DNA of 39,431 nucleotides from Sphaerisporangium melleum (GCF_014646695.1 NZ_BMNT01000059.1:1-39431); one strand, 5' to 3'. Shown: positions 16,797-24,679, counted from the first letter of the stretch. Notes: a model not told the origin generated them from the sequence alone. Numbers and translations: made by a program.

Positions 16797-16802
16797 GCCC
16801 CG

Positions 16803-16831
16803 AACCTACGACGCACCGCGAGAGAAGTCAA
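16803..16831 (-). promoter_or_regulatory. Promoter of the organosulfur operon
   Basis: On the minus strand TTGACT (16831-16826) and TAGGTT (16808-16803) are separated by exactly 17 bases, a near-consensus housekeeping promoter. The predicted start falls on or next to the A of the leader ATG at 16796, implying a leaderless transcript. Confidence 0.75.
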
Positions 16832-16837
16832 TATTCC

Positions 16838-16855
16838 CTACCGGTTGTCCATGAA
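16838..16855. promoter_or_regulatory. Motif shared with the cysteine-rich module (copy 2)
   Basis: CTACCGGTTGTCCATGAA lies just upstream of the -35 of the sulfur operon, where an activator would bind. It also overlaps the ATG of the SBP56 fragment. Its partner is at 5917-5934 (15 of 18 identical). Confidence 0.4.
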
Positions 16856-17384
16856 TATGGCCGTGCTCCGCAAGGTGATCGACATCCCGGCCGAACCGGC
16901 CGACCCCAAGGACCTGCCCGAGGTGCTCAAGCCGTTCGGCGCGGTGCCGCCGCTGGTCACCGACATCGACCTGTCGGTGGACGACCAGCGCCTGTACGTC
17001 TCCTGCTGGGGCACCGGAGAGATCAAGCAGTACGACGTGAGCGACCCGTTCAAGCCGGTGGAGCTCGGCTCGCTGCGCATCGGCGGCGTCACCGGCACCC
17101 GCGCCCACCCCGCCGCGCCGGACGTCCCGCTGCGCGGCGGCCCGCAGATGGTCGAGGTCAGCAGGGACGGGCGGCGGCTGTACGTCACCAACTCCCTGTA
17201 CGGCGCCTGGGACGACCAGTTCTACCCCGAGGGCGTCGGCGCCTGGCTGGCCAAGATCGACACCGACGCCTTCGCGTTCGACGAGCGCTTCTTCCCGCAC
17301 GGCCACGACTTCCGCGGCCTGCGCCCGCACCAGGTGCGGCTGCAGGGCGGCGACGCCTCCTCCGACTCCTACTGCTACCCGTGA
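16851..17384 (+). pseudogene. C-terminal fragment of SBP56/selenium-binding protein (methanethiol oxidase family)
   Basis: The 177 residues match only the last third or so of SBP56 proteins (normally about 460 aa). Recognisable segments are LVTDIDLSVDDQRLYVSCWG, QYDVSDPFKPVELG, GGPQMVEVSRDGRRLYVTNS, LYGAWDDQFYPEGVG and the family ending QLQ-like GGDASSDSYCYP. Bacterial members oxidise methanethiol to formaldehyde, H2S and H2O2. The first 280-290 residues, including the N-terminal Cys motif and several propeller blades, are missing; upstream DNA is the divergent sulfur-operon promoter. No ribosome site precedes ATG 16851. It looks like a deletion remnant, though the frame stays intact and is coupled (GTGA) to the next gene. 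Confidence 0.8.
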
Positions 17385-17746
17385 CCACCCCCATGACCAT
17401 CGCGGCCGCCCTGCTGCTGGGCGCCTTCCACGGGCTCAACCCCGCGATGGGCTGGCTGTTCGCCGTGGCCCGCGGCCTGCAGGAGCACAGCAGGACGCGA
17501 CTGCTGTGGTCGCTGCCGGCGATCGCGGCCGGGCACCTGGCGGCGGTCGTGGCGGTCGCGCTCGCCGGCGATCTCGGCATCGCGGCGCTGCACACCCTGG
17601 CCATGTTCACGGCGGCCGGTGTGGTCGCGCTGGTCGTCTACGAGGTCGCCGGGCTCACCGTGCTGCGCCGCGCGTGGTTCAACCTGGACCGCATGTGGGC
17701 CGCGGCCCTGGTGGCCGCCGGGCTGCTCACCCTCGCCCAGGCCTGA
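17381..17746 (+). CDS. Small four-helix membrane protein coupled to the SBP56 fragment
   Basis: This 121-residue protein is mostly hydrophobic, with about four membrane helices: MTIAAALLLGAFHGLNPAMG, a helix around LPAIAAGHLAAVVAVALAG, IAALHTLAMFTAAGVVALVV, and AAALVAAGLLTLAQA at the end. His residues in helices (AFHGLNP, AAGHLAA, ALHTL) could bind metal or haem. GTG 17381 overlaps the stop of the SBP56 fragment (GTGA), so the two formed a coupled pair before the truncation. I know no assigned function. Confidence 0.75.
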   Translation: MTTPMTIAAALLLGAFHGLNPAMGWLFAVARGLQEHSRTRLLWSLPAIAAGHLAAVVAVALAGDLGIAALHTLAMFTAAGVVALVVYEVAGLTVLRRAWFNLDRMWAAALVAAGLLTLAQA

Positions 17747-17872
17747 GCGGTCAGCGCAGGACGCGGGCGGCGACCCGCCTTCCCCTTTCCCCGCCTACCC
17801 GCTCGGCGGCCCGGCATGCCGCCGCGCGCGTTCCCCTCCGGCCCCGGGCCCCCGCGGGTAGGTTGGAGCACC

Positions 17873-18901
17873 ATGGGAGACGACACGCAGGACACCCGGA
17901 TCTCGCGGGGCACGCGGCCGGCGGGACGCACGTGGCCCCTGTCGCGGACACGGCCCGCACAGAGCTCGCGCCGTCTCACCTGCGCGCTCGCCGCCGTCAC
18001 CCTGGCCGCGGGCACCGCCTGCGGCGCGACCTCGCAGACCGGGCAGGTGGCACCGCCGTCCGCCGCGACCGTCTCCGCCTCCTCGCCCGCCGCGGCGGGG
18101 TCTCGCACCCCGGCGGCCGCGACGACGGCGCAGGCGTGGCTGCCGCGCCCGGACGCCGAGATCCCGCAGGACCCCGGCAAGCTCGCCCGCGAGCTGGACC
18201 GCACGATCCGGGCGCTGCGCGCGGCGATCGACGCCTGGCGGCGGGACGGCGACCCCGGGCGGGGCCGGCCGCCCGAGCCGGTGGTGCTGCTCGCGCTGCA
18301 CGAACAGCGCATCTACCGCTACACCGCCCGGCACCCCGAGGTGGCCGAACGCGCTTTCGCGCGGCTGAGCCCGGCGTTCGCCACGCAGGCCCGGAACGAC
18401 ACGACCGCGGTGCGCGAGCTGCTCTCCCTGGCCCACCCGGTGAAGGGCGCGGTGCGGTTCAAGGTGCGCGAGCCGGAGCCGGCGGACGTCCTGCTCGGCC
18501 ACTTCAAGCGGGCCGAGCGCCGGTTCGGCGTCGAGTGGGAGGTCCTGGCCGCCGTGATGCTGGTGGAGACCAAGTTCGGCCGGGTGCGCTCGGCCAGCCA
18601 CGCGGGCGCGCAGGGCCCCATGCAGTTCATGCCCGCCACCTGGAAGGCCTACGGCATGGGCGGCGACATCCACGACACCGGGGACGCCATCGCCGCCGCG
18701 GCCAACTACCTGCACGCCTCCGGCGCTCCCCGCGACTACCGCAAGGCGCTGTACGCCTACAACCACTCGCAGGCGTACGTGGACGCCGTCCTGCTGCACG
18801 CCCGGCGGATGAAGCGTGACGTGCGCGGTTTCTACGCCTACTACAACTGGCAGGTGTTCGTCCTCACCACCGACGGCGAGCGCCGCCTGACCGGCCCCTG
18901 A
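17873..18901 (+). CDS. Lytic transglycosylase (SLT domain), exported
   Basis: This 342-residue cell-wall enzyme cleaves peptidoglycan glycan strands to 1,6-anhydro products. The N-terminus has a basic stretch and a hydrophobic segment (LTCALAAVTLAAGTAC); Cys 50 could be lipidated, but its lipobox is poor. A Ser/Ala/Pro-rich linker and a helical region follow. The catalytic SLT domain covers about 205-325: WEVLAAVMLVETKFGRV with catalytic Glu 232, then GPMQFMPATWKAYGMGGDI, and IAAAANYLHASGAPRDYRKA with the YNHSQAYV end. ATG 17873 has GGTTGGAG upstream. It is monocistronic, followed by two strong hairpins. Confidence 0.9.
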   Translation: MGDDTQDTRISRGTRPAGRTWPLSRTRPAQSSRRLTCALAAVTLAAGTACGATSQTGQVAPPSAATVSASSPAAAGSRTPAAATTAQAWLPRPDAEIPQDPGKLARELDRTIRALRAAIDAWRRDGDPGRGRPPEPVVLLALHEQRIYRYTARHPEVAERAFARLSPAFATQARNDTTAVRELLSLAHPVKGAVRFKVREPEPADVLLGHFKRAERRFGVEWEVLAAVMLVETKFGRVRSASHAGAQGPMQFMPATWKAYGMGGDIHDTGDAIAAAANYLHASGAPRDYRKALYAYNHSQAYVDAVLLHARRMKRDVRGFYAYYNWQVFVLTTDGERRLTGP

Positions 18902-18903
18902 CC

Positions 18904-18942
18904 CGCGGCGTCCCGCCGCGCGGACCGGGCGGCGCCGGTCCG
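18904..18942 (+). terminator. Double hairpin after the transglycosylase gene
   Basis: Two perfect stems stand back to back: CGCGGCG-TCC-CGCCGCG (18904-18920) and CGGACCGG-6 nt-CCGGTCCG (18921-18942). They insulate the FxSxx locus that begins downstream. There is no T-run. Confidence 0.65.
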
Positions 18943-19099
18943 GTCCGCCGTTTCCCGGTGCGCCGGACCGGCCGATCCGCCCGGACCGAAATCACGGCCA
19001 TTATCTGCCGGCGAAATTGCGTCCTCCCCAGTACGGGCCGGGCACGGTAAAATAACGGGACCACGGTGCTCACCGGACACGGCGCGGGGTGTTTCCCGG

Positions 19100-20314
19100 T
19101 TGAATCCCTATGTCGGAGACCCTTCCAAGGAGTGGCCGGCGGTCCTCGACGTCGCCGCGCTGCTGGAGAGCCGATGGCAGGGGCGCCCGTTCCGGCAGTT
19201 CCTGCTCAAGGTGCACAGCCGCTGCAATCTCGCGTGCGACTACTGTTACGTGTACATGATGGCCGACCAGAGCTGGCGTTCCCGGCCGATGGTGATGGCT
19301 CCCGATCTGGTGAAAATCGCCGGGCGGCGGATATCCGAGCACGCCAGAGCGCATTCTCTGCCCGCGGTCCGGGTGATTCTGCACGGCGGGGAACCACTGC
19401 TCGCCGGCCGGGAATACCTGTCCGGAATCGTGGAGTCGATTCGCGGCGAGGCGGGACCCGGGCTGCGCGTGGAGGCGGCCGTGCAGACCAACGGCGTCCT
19501 GCTGGACGAGGAGACCCTGCACGCCCTCGACCGGCTCGGCGTGCGGGTGGGCGTGAGCCTCGACGGCGGGCCGCGCGCCAACGACCGCAACCGCCGGTAC
19601 GCCGATGGCCGCGGCAGCTATGAGGCGGTGGCCCGCGCGCTGCGCCTGCTGAACCGCCCCTCCTTCCGGCACCTGTACGGCGGGTTGCTGTGCACGGTGG
19701 ACCTGGCCAACGACCCCGTGGAGACCTACGAGGCGCTGGCCGCGTTCGACCCGCCGGTGATCGACTTCCTGCTGCCGCACGGCACGTGGCGGTCTCCTCC
19801 GCCCGGCCGCGGGCCCGATCCGGCGCGCACGCCGTACGCCGACTGGCTCATCCCGATCTTCGACCGGTGGTACTCCTCGCCCGGGGAGATGACGGTCCGG
19901 TTCTTCCAGGAGATCGTCCACCTGCTGCTCGGCGGCGCCTCCGAGAGCGAGTCCATCGGCCTGACCCCCACCACGCACGTGGTGGTCGAGACCGACGGGA
20001 CGATCGAGCAGACCGACTCGCTCAAGGCCGTCGGCCAGGGCGCCCCGGGGACCGGGATGAACATCAGGGAGCACTCGTTCGACGCCGTGCTGCGCCACCC
20101 GGGGATCGTCGCCCGGCAGCTCGGCTGGGACGCGCTCGGCGACGAGTGCAAGAAGTGCAGGTTCGGCCGGGTCTGCGGAGCCGGGCTCTACACGCACCGG
20201 TACCGGCCGGGCACGGGATTCCGCAGCCCGTCGGTGTACTGCGCGGACCTGTACCGGTTGATCGGGCACATACGGTCCCGCCTCATCTCCGACCTGCGCG
20301 GCCCGGACGGGTGA
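19100..20314 (+). CDS. fxsB: FxsB-type radical SAM/SPASM peptide maturase
   Basis: This is a 404-residue radical SAM enzyme. The [4Fe-4S]/SAM motif is CNLACDYCYVY (Cys 42, 46, 49). HGGEPLLAG is the SAM-contacting GGE segment, and VQTNGVLLDEETL and GVSLDGGPRANDRNRR are typical barrel parts. A SPASM-like C-terminal cluster region carries Cys 350, 353, 359 and 381 (ECKKCRFGRVCGAG, then YCADLYRLIGHIRSRL). FxsB enzymes install a three-residue cyclophane crosslink on FxSxx-COOH peptides; a candidate substrate is at 24458. TTG 19100 is the start that preserves the family N-terminus; its ribosome site is weak. An HExxH partner follows 48 bases on. Confidence 0.9.
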   Translation: MNPYVGDPSKEWPAVLDVAALLESRWQGRPFRQFLLKVHSRCNLACDYCYVYMMADQSWRSRPMVMAPDLVKIAGRRISEHARAHSLPAVRVILHGGEPLLAGREYLSGIVESIRGEAGPGLRVEAAVQTNGVLLDEETLHALDRLGVRVGVSLDGGPRANDRNRRYADGRGSYEAVARALRLLNRPSFRHLYGGLLCTVDLANDPVETYEALAAFDPPVIDFLLPHGTWRSPPPGRGPDPARTPYADWLIPIFDRWYSSPGEMTVRFFQEIVHLLLGGASESESIGLTPTTHVVVETDGTIEQTDSLKAVGQGAPGTGMNIREHSFDAVLRHPGIVARQLGWDALGDECKKCRFGRVCGAGLYTHRYRPGTGFRSPSVYCADLYRLIGHIRSRLISDLRGPDG

Positions 20315-20362
20315 GCGCCGGTCGCGGGTGAGCGGCCTGAGCGCACGGGTGAAGGGAGCGCG

Positions 20363-21718
20363 ATGGCGCCGAGATCGCAGGCACTGCCGCCGGACGTGGT
20401 GGCGGCCCTGGCCGCGGGAGGCGGCGGCGGGCGGGCCGCCCGGCACCTCGCGGCCCTGCAGGAGCGCGCCCACCGGATGCTCCTGCTCGGCGTGGTGCGC
20501 GAGGCCACCGCCTCCGGACACCCCGGCGCCCCGGCGACCGCGCGGGCCTTCGAGCTGCTGGCCGGCCTGGAGAGGCGCGCGCCGGACGCCGTCCGGCGGG
20601 TGATCCGCCACCCGTCGGCCGGAGCGTGGGCGAGGGCCGCCTACCGGCAGCTACGGGCCGGCGTGAGCGGGGGGCAGGCGATGCGTACGCGCGAGAGCGG
20701 GCCCGGCCGCCCGCGCACGCGGGAGAACGGGCACGACCCGGCGCGCGGGCGTGACGGCGGCGGGCACGACCCGAAGCGGATGGGAGCGGTCGCCGCGGCC
20801 GCCGCCGCCCTGGCGCGGTTCCCGTGCCGGGTGGAGGTGCCCGCCCCCGGCGGGTGGGCGGACCTGCCCGGCCTCGGCCGGGTGCGGGCGCGCGGCGGCG
20901 GCCCGGAGGCCGTCGTGCGGGTGGGAGAGGACGGCGGGCTGGAGGTCGACGGGGAGCCCGCCGTGCTGGAACCGCTGCACGGGCTGGTCACCGAAGACGG
21001 CGGGCTCCGGCTGCTCGTCGACGACCTCGACGCCTACCGGTGGGATCCGGCGCGGGTGCCCGGCGGGCGGCTGGCCGCCGCCGAGCGCGAGCGGTGGGGG
21101 CGGTGCCTGGACGGCGCCTGGCGGACGCTGCGCTCCCATCACTGGACGGTCGCCGAGGAGTGCCGGGCGATGCTGACGGTGCTCACCCCGATCAAGGGCA
21201 CGGACACCGCGGTGGACAGCGCCTGTTCGCCCGACCACTTCGGCGCCATTGCGCTGTCACCCCCGCCGGACGCCCTCTGGCTGGCCATGACGTTCGCGCA
21301 CGAGTTGCAGCACGCCAAGCTGGGAGCCCTCGCCGACGCGGTGCGGCTGACCCTGCCGGACGACCGGCTCTACTACGCGCCCTGGCGGCACGACCCGCGC
21401 CCGCTGCCCAGCCTGCTGCAGGGGGCCTACGCGCACCTGGGGGTGGCGGGGTTCTGGCGGCGGCAGCGCGCCTTCGAGCCCGGCCTGCGGCCGCACGTGG
21501 AGTTCGCGCACTGGCGGGCCGCCACCCACACCGCGATCGGCACGCTGCTGGGGAGCGAACGGCTCACCGACGAGGGGCGGCGGTTCGTCTCGGCCATGCG
21601 CGCCACGGTGGCACGATGGCTGGCCGAGCCGGTGCCCGGCGAGGCGCTGGAGGCCGGCCGCGCCCAGGCCGCCGCCCACCGCACCCGCTGGCGCACCCAG
21701 CACGGCCCGGACGCCTAG
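20363..21718 (+). CDS. HExxH-motif peptide-modification protein of the FxsB system
   Basis: This 451-residue protein shows the pattern of the HExxH family that accompanies, or is fused to, FxsB radical SAM proteins. An N-terminal helical part of about 100 residues is followed by a charged linker (about 105-140) and the domain proper. The domain contains DHFGAIALSPPPDALWLAMT and HELQH at 313-317 followed by AKLGALADAV, a zinc-like HExxH site. YYAPWRHDPRPLPSLLQGAY and AYAHLGVAGFWRRQR follow and are typical of the family. The activity (protease, hydroxylase or other) is not established. ATG 20363 has AAGGGAG upstream. It is co-transcribed with fxsB and convergent with the NB-ARC/TPR gene. Confidence 0.85.
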   Translation: MAPRSQALPPDVVAALAAGGGGGRAARHLAALQERAHRMLLLGVVREATASGHPGAPATARAFELLAGLERRAPDAVRRVIRHPSAGAWARAAYRQLRAGVSGGQAMRTRESGPGRPRTRENGHDPARGRDGGGHDPKRMGAVAAAAAALARFPCRVEVPAPGGWADLPGLGRVRARGGGPEAVVRVGEDGGLEVDGEPAVLEPLHGLVTEDGGLRLLVDDLDAYRWDPARVPGGRLAAAERERWGRCLDGAWRTLRSHHWTVAEECRAMLTVLTPIKGTDTAVDSACSPDHFGAIALSPPPDALWLAMTFAHELQHAKLGALADAVRLTLPDDRLYYAPWRHDPRPLPSLLQGAYAHLGVAGFWRRQRAFEPGLRPHVEFAHWRAATHTAIGTLLGSERLTDEGRRFVSAMRATVARWLAEPVPGEALEAGRAQAAAHRTRWRTQHGPDA

Positions 21719-21733
21719 CGCCCCGCCCGGCGA

Positions 21734-21755
21734 GGCTCCCGCAGGGCGCGGAGCC
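21734..21755. terminator. Hairpin between convergent HExxH and NB-ARC/TPR genes
   Basis: GGCTCC / GGAGCC arms with a 10-base loop lie in the 39-base gap between convergent genes. It is a modest bidirectional terminator candidate. Confidence 0.35.
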
Positions 21756-21757
21756 GG

Positions 21758-24292
21758 TCAGAGCATGGGCGGGTCGAAGTCCCAGTCGATGCGGTCGCCG
21801 CTCTGCGCCTGGGTGCGGTCGGGGTTGCCCGAGGGCATGGTGCGCTCGTACCGGGCGAAGGTGTCCTTGTGCAGGGCGTCGGCCTCGGCGTGGGCACCGT
21901 GCGCCCGGCGGTCCAGGACGAGGTTCACCGCGACGGCGAGCGACAGGAAGTGGTCCTCGCCGAAGAACGCGCGCGTGCGCTCCAGCACCCCCTCGCCGAG
22001 CTCGCAGGCCTCCCGCGTGCGGCCCTGCGCGGCGAGGTCGCCGGCCAGGTTGATGGCCGCGGTGAAGGTGTACTCGTGGTCCTCGCCCAGCCGCTCGGTC
22101 AGCCCCCGCAGAGCGATCTCGTCCAGCTCGCGGGCCCGCGGGGCGTCGCCGCGGTGCCGGTAGATCAGGGCGAGGTTGGTCGAGCAGCCGTGCGTGAAGG
22201 GGTGGCCGGGTCCGTAGACCCGTTCGTACCGCGCGGAGGTGTCGCGGGCGAGGGTGAAGGCCGCGGCGAAGTCGCCGAGGCGCCGCAGCGCGTTGGCCAG
22301 GGCCACCGCCGCCGACATGGTGAGCGGGTTGTCCCCGCCGAACAGCTTGTCGGCCCGTTCGTAGGCCTCGCGCGCGAGCTCCAGCGCGCCCTCCAGGTCG
22401 CCCGCGCGCCGGCGCGCGATGGAGAGGTCCTTGGCGGTCAGCACGGTGACCGGGTGCTCGACGCCGAGCTCGCGCCGCCCGTAGGAGTAGGCCTCCTCCC
22501 CCAGGTCGCACGCGGCGGTGTAGTCGCCCGACAGCCGGACCACCCGGGCCAGGCTGTTCCAGGAGTCCAGCATGTCGCGTTTGCCGACGCCGGTGTCGGC
22601 GCTGCTCTGCAGCAGGTAGGCCAGCTCGTGCAGCCGGCGCCCGGTGGTGTAGTCGCTGAGCAGCACGTAGTCGATCGCCAGGTTGTTGATCACGCGGAGC
22701 GTGGCGGGCGAGGTCTCGCCCATCACCCGCTCGTGGGCGGCCCGGGACAGGGCGTCCTGCTCACGAGCGGCGTGGAACTCGCCGGCGGCGCGCAGGTTGC
22801 CGCCGTAGCTGTTGGTGACCCGCAGCGTCTCCTCGTCGTCGGGCCCGAAGACCTCGCGCATCAGCGCCAGCGTCACCTCGTTGCTGGTGCGGGACGCCTC
22901 GTACTCGCCGAGCTGCCACAGGACGTTACCGAGATGCCGGCGCAGCCGCAGCACGTCGGGGTCGCGCGGCCCGGAGGCGGCGGTCCACCTGTCCAGGAAG
23001 TCGTCGGCGTAGGTCCTGGCCAGCTGGTAGTTCCCGATGTGGTACAGGTAGCGCACGATGTTGATCGCGAAGGCCCGCACGCGCGGGTCCCGCGACTCGG
23101 CCAGGCGCGAGGGCCCCACGTGCGGGACCAGGTCGGCGAAGCTGCGCCACTTGGTGGTGTCCTCGGGGTCGGCCGGGGCGCCCTCGGCCAGGAGCAGGTG
23201 CACCTCACGCCGGAACTCCTGGCGCTGGGGCTCGTCCAGGCTGTCACGCACCAGCGCCTGGATCAGCCGGTGGACCTGGACGGTGCCGGCGTCGGAGTCG
23301 ACGCCCACCAGGGCGAAGCGGCCGAGCTCGGCGAGCGCCCGGCTCAGCAGGATGGTGTCCGACAGGATGTGGCGCATGTGGTCGATGTCGGCGGTGCGGT
23401 TGCCCCGCCGGAAAAGGTCGCGGGGGATCGGGTCGGGGCCGAAGAAGGCGCAGCACCGCAGCATCTCGGCGGCCTCGGGAACGCGGTCTTCGACCTGGCG
23501 CACCGACAGCTGCCAGGCTCCGGTGACCGAAAGCGGGTATTCGGTGGCCTTGCCCTGCTTGAGCAGGTTGCGGGTCTCGGCGGCCAGCCGCTCGATGTAC
23601 TCGTCGACCGAGATGCCGCTCTGGAGCTGGAAGGCCGCCGCCTGGTCCAGGGCGAGCGGCAGGTCGCCGAGCTCGTCGGCCAGCCGGTCGGCGCCGGCGG
23701 GGTCGACGTTGCGCATGAGGCGCTTGCTGAGGAAGGCCAGGCTCTCCTCGCGGGTGAAGACGTTGACCGAGACGGTCTCGGCCGCCGCGCTCCAGCCGTT
23801 GTTGCGCGAGGTGATCAGCACGTGGCCCGGCCCGCCGTGCGGGATGAAGTCCATGATGCCTTCGGGCTGGTCGGCGTTGTCGAACACCAGCAGCCAGTTG
23901 GCGTACGGCTCGCCGCGCTGCAGGGCCTCGCGCACGGAGGCCGCGGCCTCCTCGGTGCCGACGACGCCGCCCGCGGGCAGCCCGAGCCGTGGCGCGAGGG
24001 CCGCGAGCGCGCCCCTGACCAGGTCGACCTGGTCGGCGGGGATCCAGGAGACCAGGTCGTAGGCACCACGGAAGCGCCAGAGGTACTCGACGGCGAGCTG
24101 GGTCTTGCCCACGCCGCCCTGGCCGTGCAGCGCCTGGGGGAGCACCGCCGCCCGGGTGGAGGTCCTCAGGCTGCGGCGCACCTCGGTGAGCAGGGCGTCC
24201 CGGCCGGTGAAGTTCTTGTTGCGCGCCGGAATGCGGTCGCCCCACACGGCCGGCACGCGATCTGGGATCTGCTCGGGATTCAGCATGTTCAC
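21758..24292 (-). CDS. FxSxx-COOH system NB-ARC/tetratricopeptide repeat protein
   Basis: This is an 844-residue STAND protein. The N-terminal segment IPDRVPAVWGDRIPARNKNF, then TGRD, is characteristic of TPR proteins of FxSxx loci. An NB-ARC ATPase follows with Walker A GQGGVGKT (57-64), Walker B NWLLVFDNADQ, sensor HVLITSRN and GDLPLALDQAAAF. A winged-helix region ends near VQVHRLIQALVRDSL. About ten TPR-type repeats run to the C-terminus, which ends IDWDFDPPML. Such proteins oligomerise on sensing a trigger and are common in bacterial immunity and signalling. GTG 24292 sits six bases from GGAGG; ATG 24286 is the alternative. It is divergent from the FxsA precursor. Confidence 0.88.
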   Translation of the reverse strand: MNMLNPEQIPDRVPAVWGDRIPARNKNFTGRDALLTEVRRSLRTSTRAAVLPQALHGQGGVGKTQLAVEYLWRFRGAYDLVSWIPADQVDLVRGALAALAPRLGLPAGGVVGTEEAAASVREALQRGEPYANWLLVFDNADQPEGIMDFIPHGGPGHVLITSRNNGWSAAAETVSVNVFTREESLAFLSKRLMRNVDPAGADRLADELGDLPLALDQAAAFQLQSGISVDEYIERLAAETRNLLKQGKATEYPLSVTGAWQLSVRQVEDRVPEAAEMLRCCAFFGPDPIPRDLFRRGNRTADIDHMRHILSDTILLSRALAELGRFALVGVDSDAGTVQVHRLIQALVRDSLDEPQRQEFRREVHLLLAEGAPADPEDTTKWRSFADLVPHVGPSRLAESRDPRVRAFAINIVRYLYHIGNYQLARTYADDFLDRWTAASGPRDPDVLRLRRHLGNVLWQLGEYEASRTSNEVTLALMREVFGPDDEETLRVTNSYGGNLRAAGEFHAAREQDALSRAAHERVMGETSPATLRVINNLAIDYVLLSDYTTGRRLHELAYLLQSSADTGVGKRDMLDSWNSLARVVRLSGDYTAACDLGEEAYSYGRRELGVEHPVTVLTAKDLSIARRRAGDLEGALELAREAYERADKLFGGDNPLTMSAAVALANALRRLGDFAAAFTLARDTSARYERVYGPGHPFTHGCSTNLALIYRHRGDAPRARELDEIALRGLTERLGEDHEYTFTAAINLAGDLAAQGRTREACELGEGVLERTRAFFGEDHFLSLAVAVNLVLDRRAHGAHAEADALHKDTFARYERTMPSGNPDRTQAQSGDRIDWDFDPPML

Positions 24293-24407
24293 CGGGGGCC
24301 TCCGCCGCGTCGAAAGCACGTGTCTCCAGCTTATGCTTGATACAAGCCATTTCGCGCAGCAGAATCAATAGAGCGGTACGCGTTCTCCGGCAAACCCTGG
24401 CGCTAAA

Positions 24408-24424
24408 CGTAATTACGGACGTCC
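24408..24424. promoter_or_regulatory. Overlapping palindromes before the FxsA gene
   Basis: CGTAATTACG (24408-24417) and GGACGTCC (24417-24424) are perfect palindromes sharing one base, in an AT-rich patch 34-50 bases before the FxsA ATG. They may be operator or promoter elements. No clear -35/-10 pair could be assigned. Confidence 0.35.
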
Positions 24425-24457
24425 ATAACGGTCACTGCGAGGTCGGATCGGAGCGGA

Positions 24458-24604
24458 ATGAACGACGAATTGGGTATCATCGATGTCCCCGGCTACAGCT
24501 TCGAGGAACTGAAATCCGTGCCCAACGAGCGGCTGCGGCGCGCGCTGTCGCGGATCTCCGAGGCCCCGGAGGTGGCCTCGTTCACCTTCCAGTCCTCCCT
24601 CTGA
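24458..24604 (+). CDS. fxsA: FxsA-type FxSxx-COOH RiPP precursor
   Basis: This 48-residue ORF starts MNDELGIIDVPGYSFEELKS and ends with FQSSL immediately before TGA, exactly the F-x-S-x-x-COOH signature that defines FxsA precursors. The leader part is acidic and amphipathic (ELKSVPNERLRRALSRI), as needed for recognition by the maturase. The core is VASFTFQSSL; the second Phe and the following Ser are the expected crosslink residues. A GGAG ribosome element lies five bases upstream. The gene lies between the divergent NB-ARC/TPR gene and the SIR2-like gene, and the maturase FxsB is 4 kb away in the same locus. Confidence 0.9.
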   Translation: MNDELGIIDVPGYSFEELKSVPNERLRRALSRISEAPEVASFTFQSSL

Positions 24605-24661
24605 TCGGCTCGGCGCCGGCCTCGGGCACCGCCAGGTGACCGCCCGCGGCGACGACACGGT

Positions 24662-24679
24662 CATGGGAAGCGTCCCATG
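24662..24679. promoter_or_regulatory. Inverted repeat between fxsA and the SIR2-like gene
   Basis: CATGGGA and TCCCATG are perfect 7-bp arms around AGCG, located 58 bases after the fxsA stop and 18 before the SIR2 start. The site could be an operator or a weak processing/terminating hairpin that sets the ratio of peptide to effector. Confidence 0.4.

Noticed and set aside
16599-16850. Upstream in-frame extension of the SBP56 fragment
   Set aside because: The extension crosses the leader peptide and operon promoter, and its residues do not resemble the missing SBP56 blades.
21869-24340. 823-residue plus-strand open frame
   Set aside because: Antisense to the NB-ARC/TPR gene, which has clear Walker motifs; the plus frame has no recognisable content.
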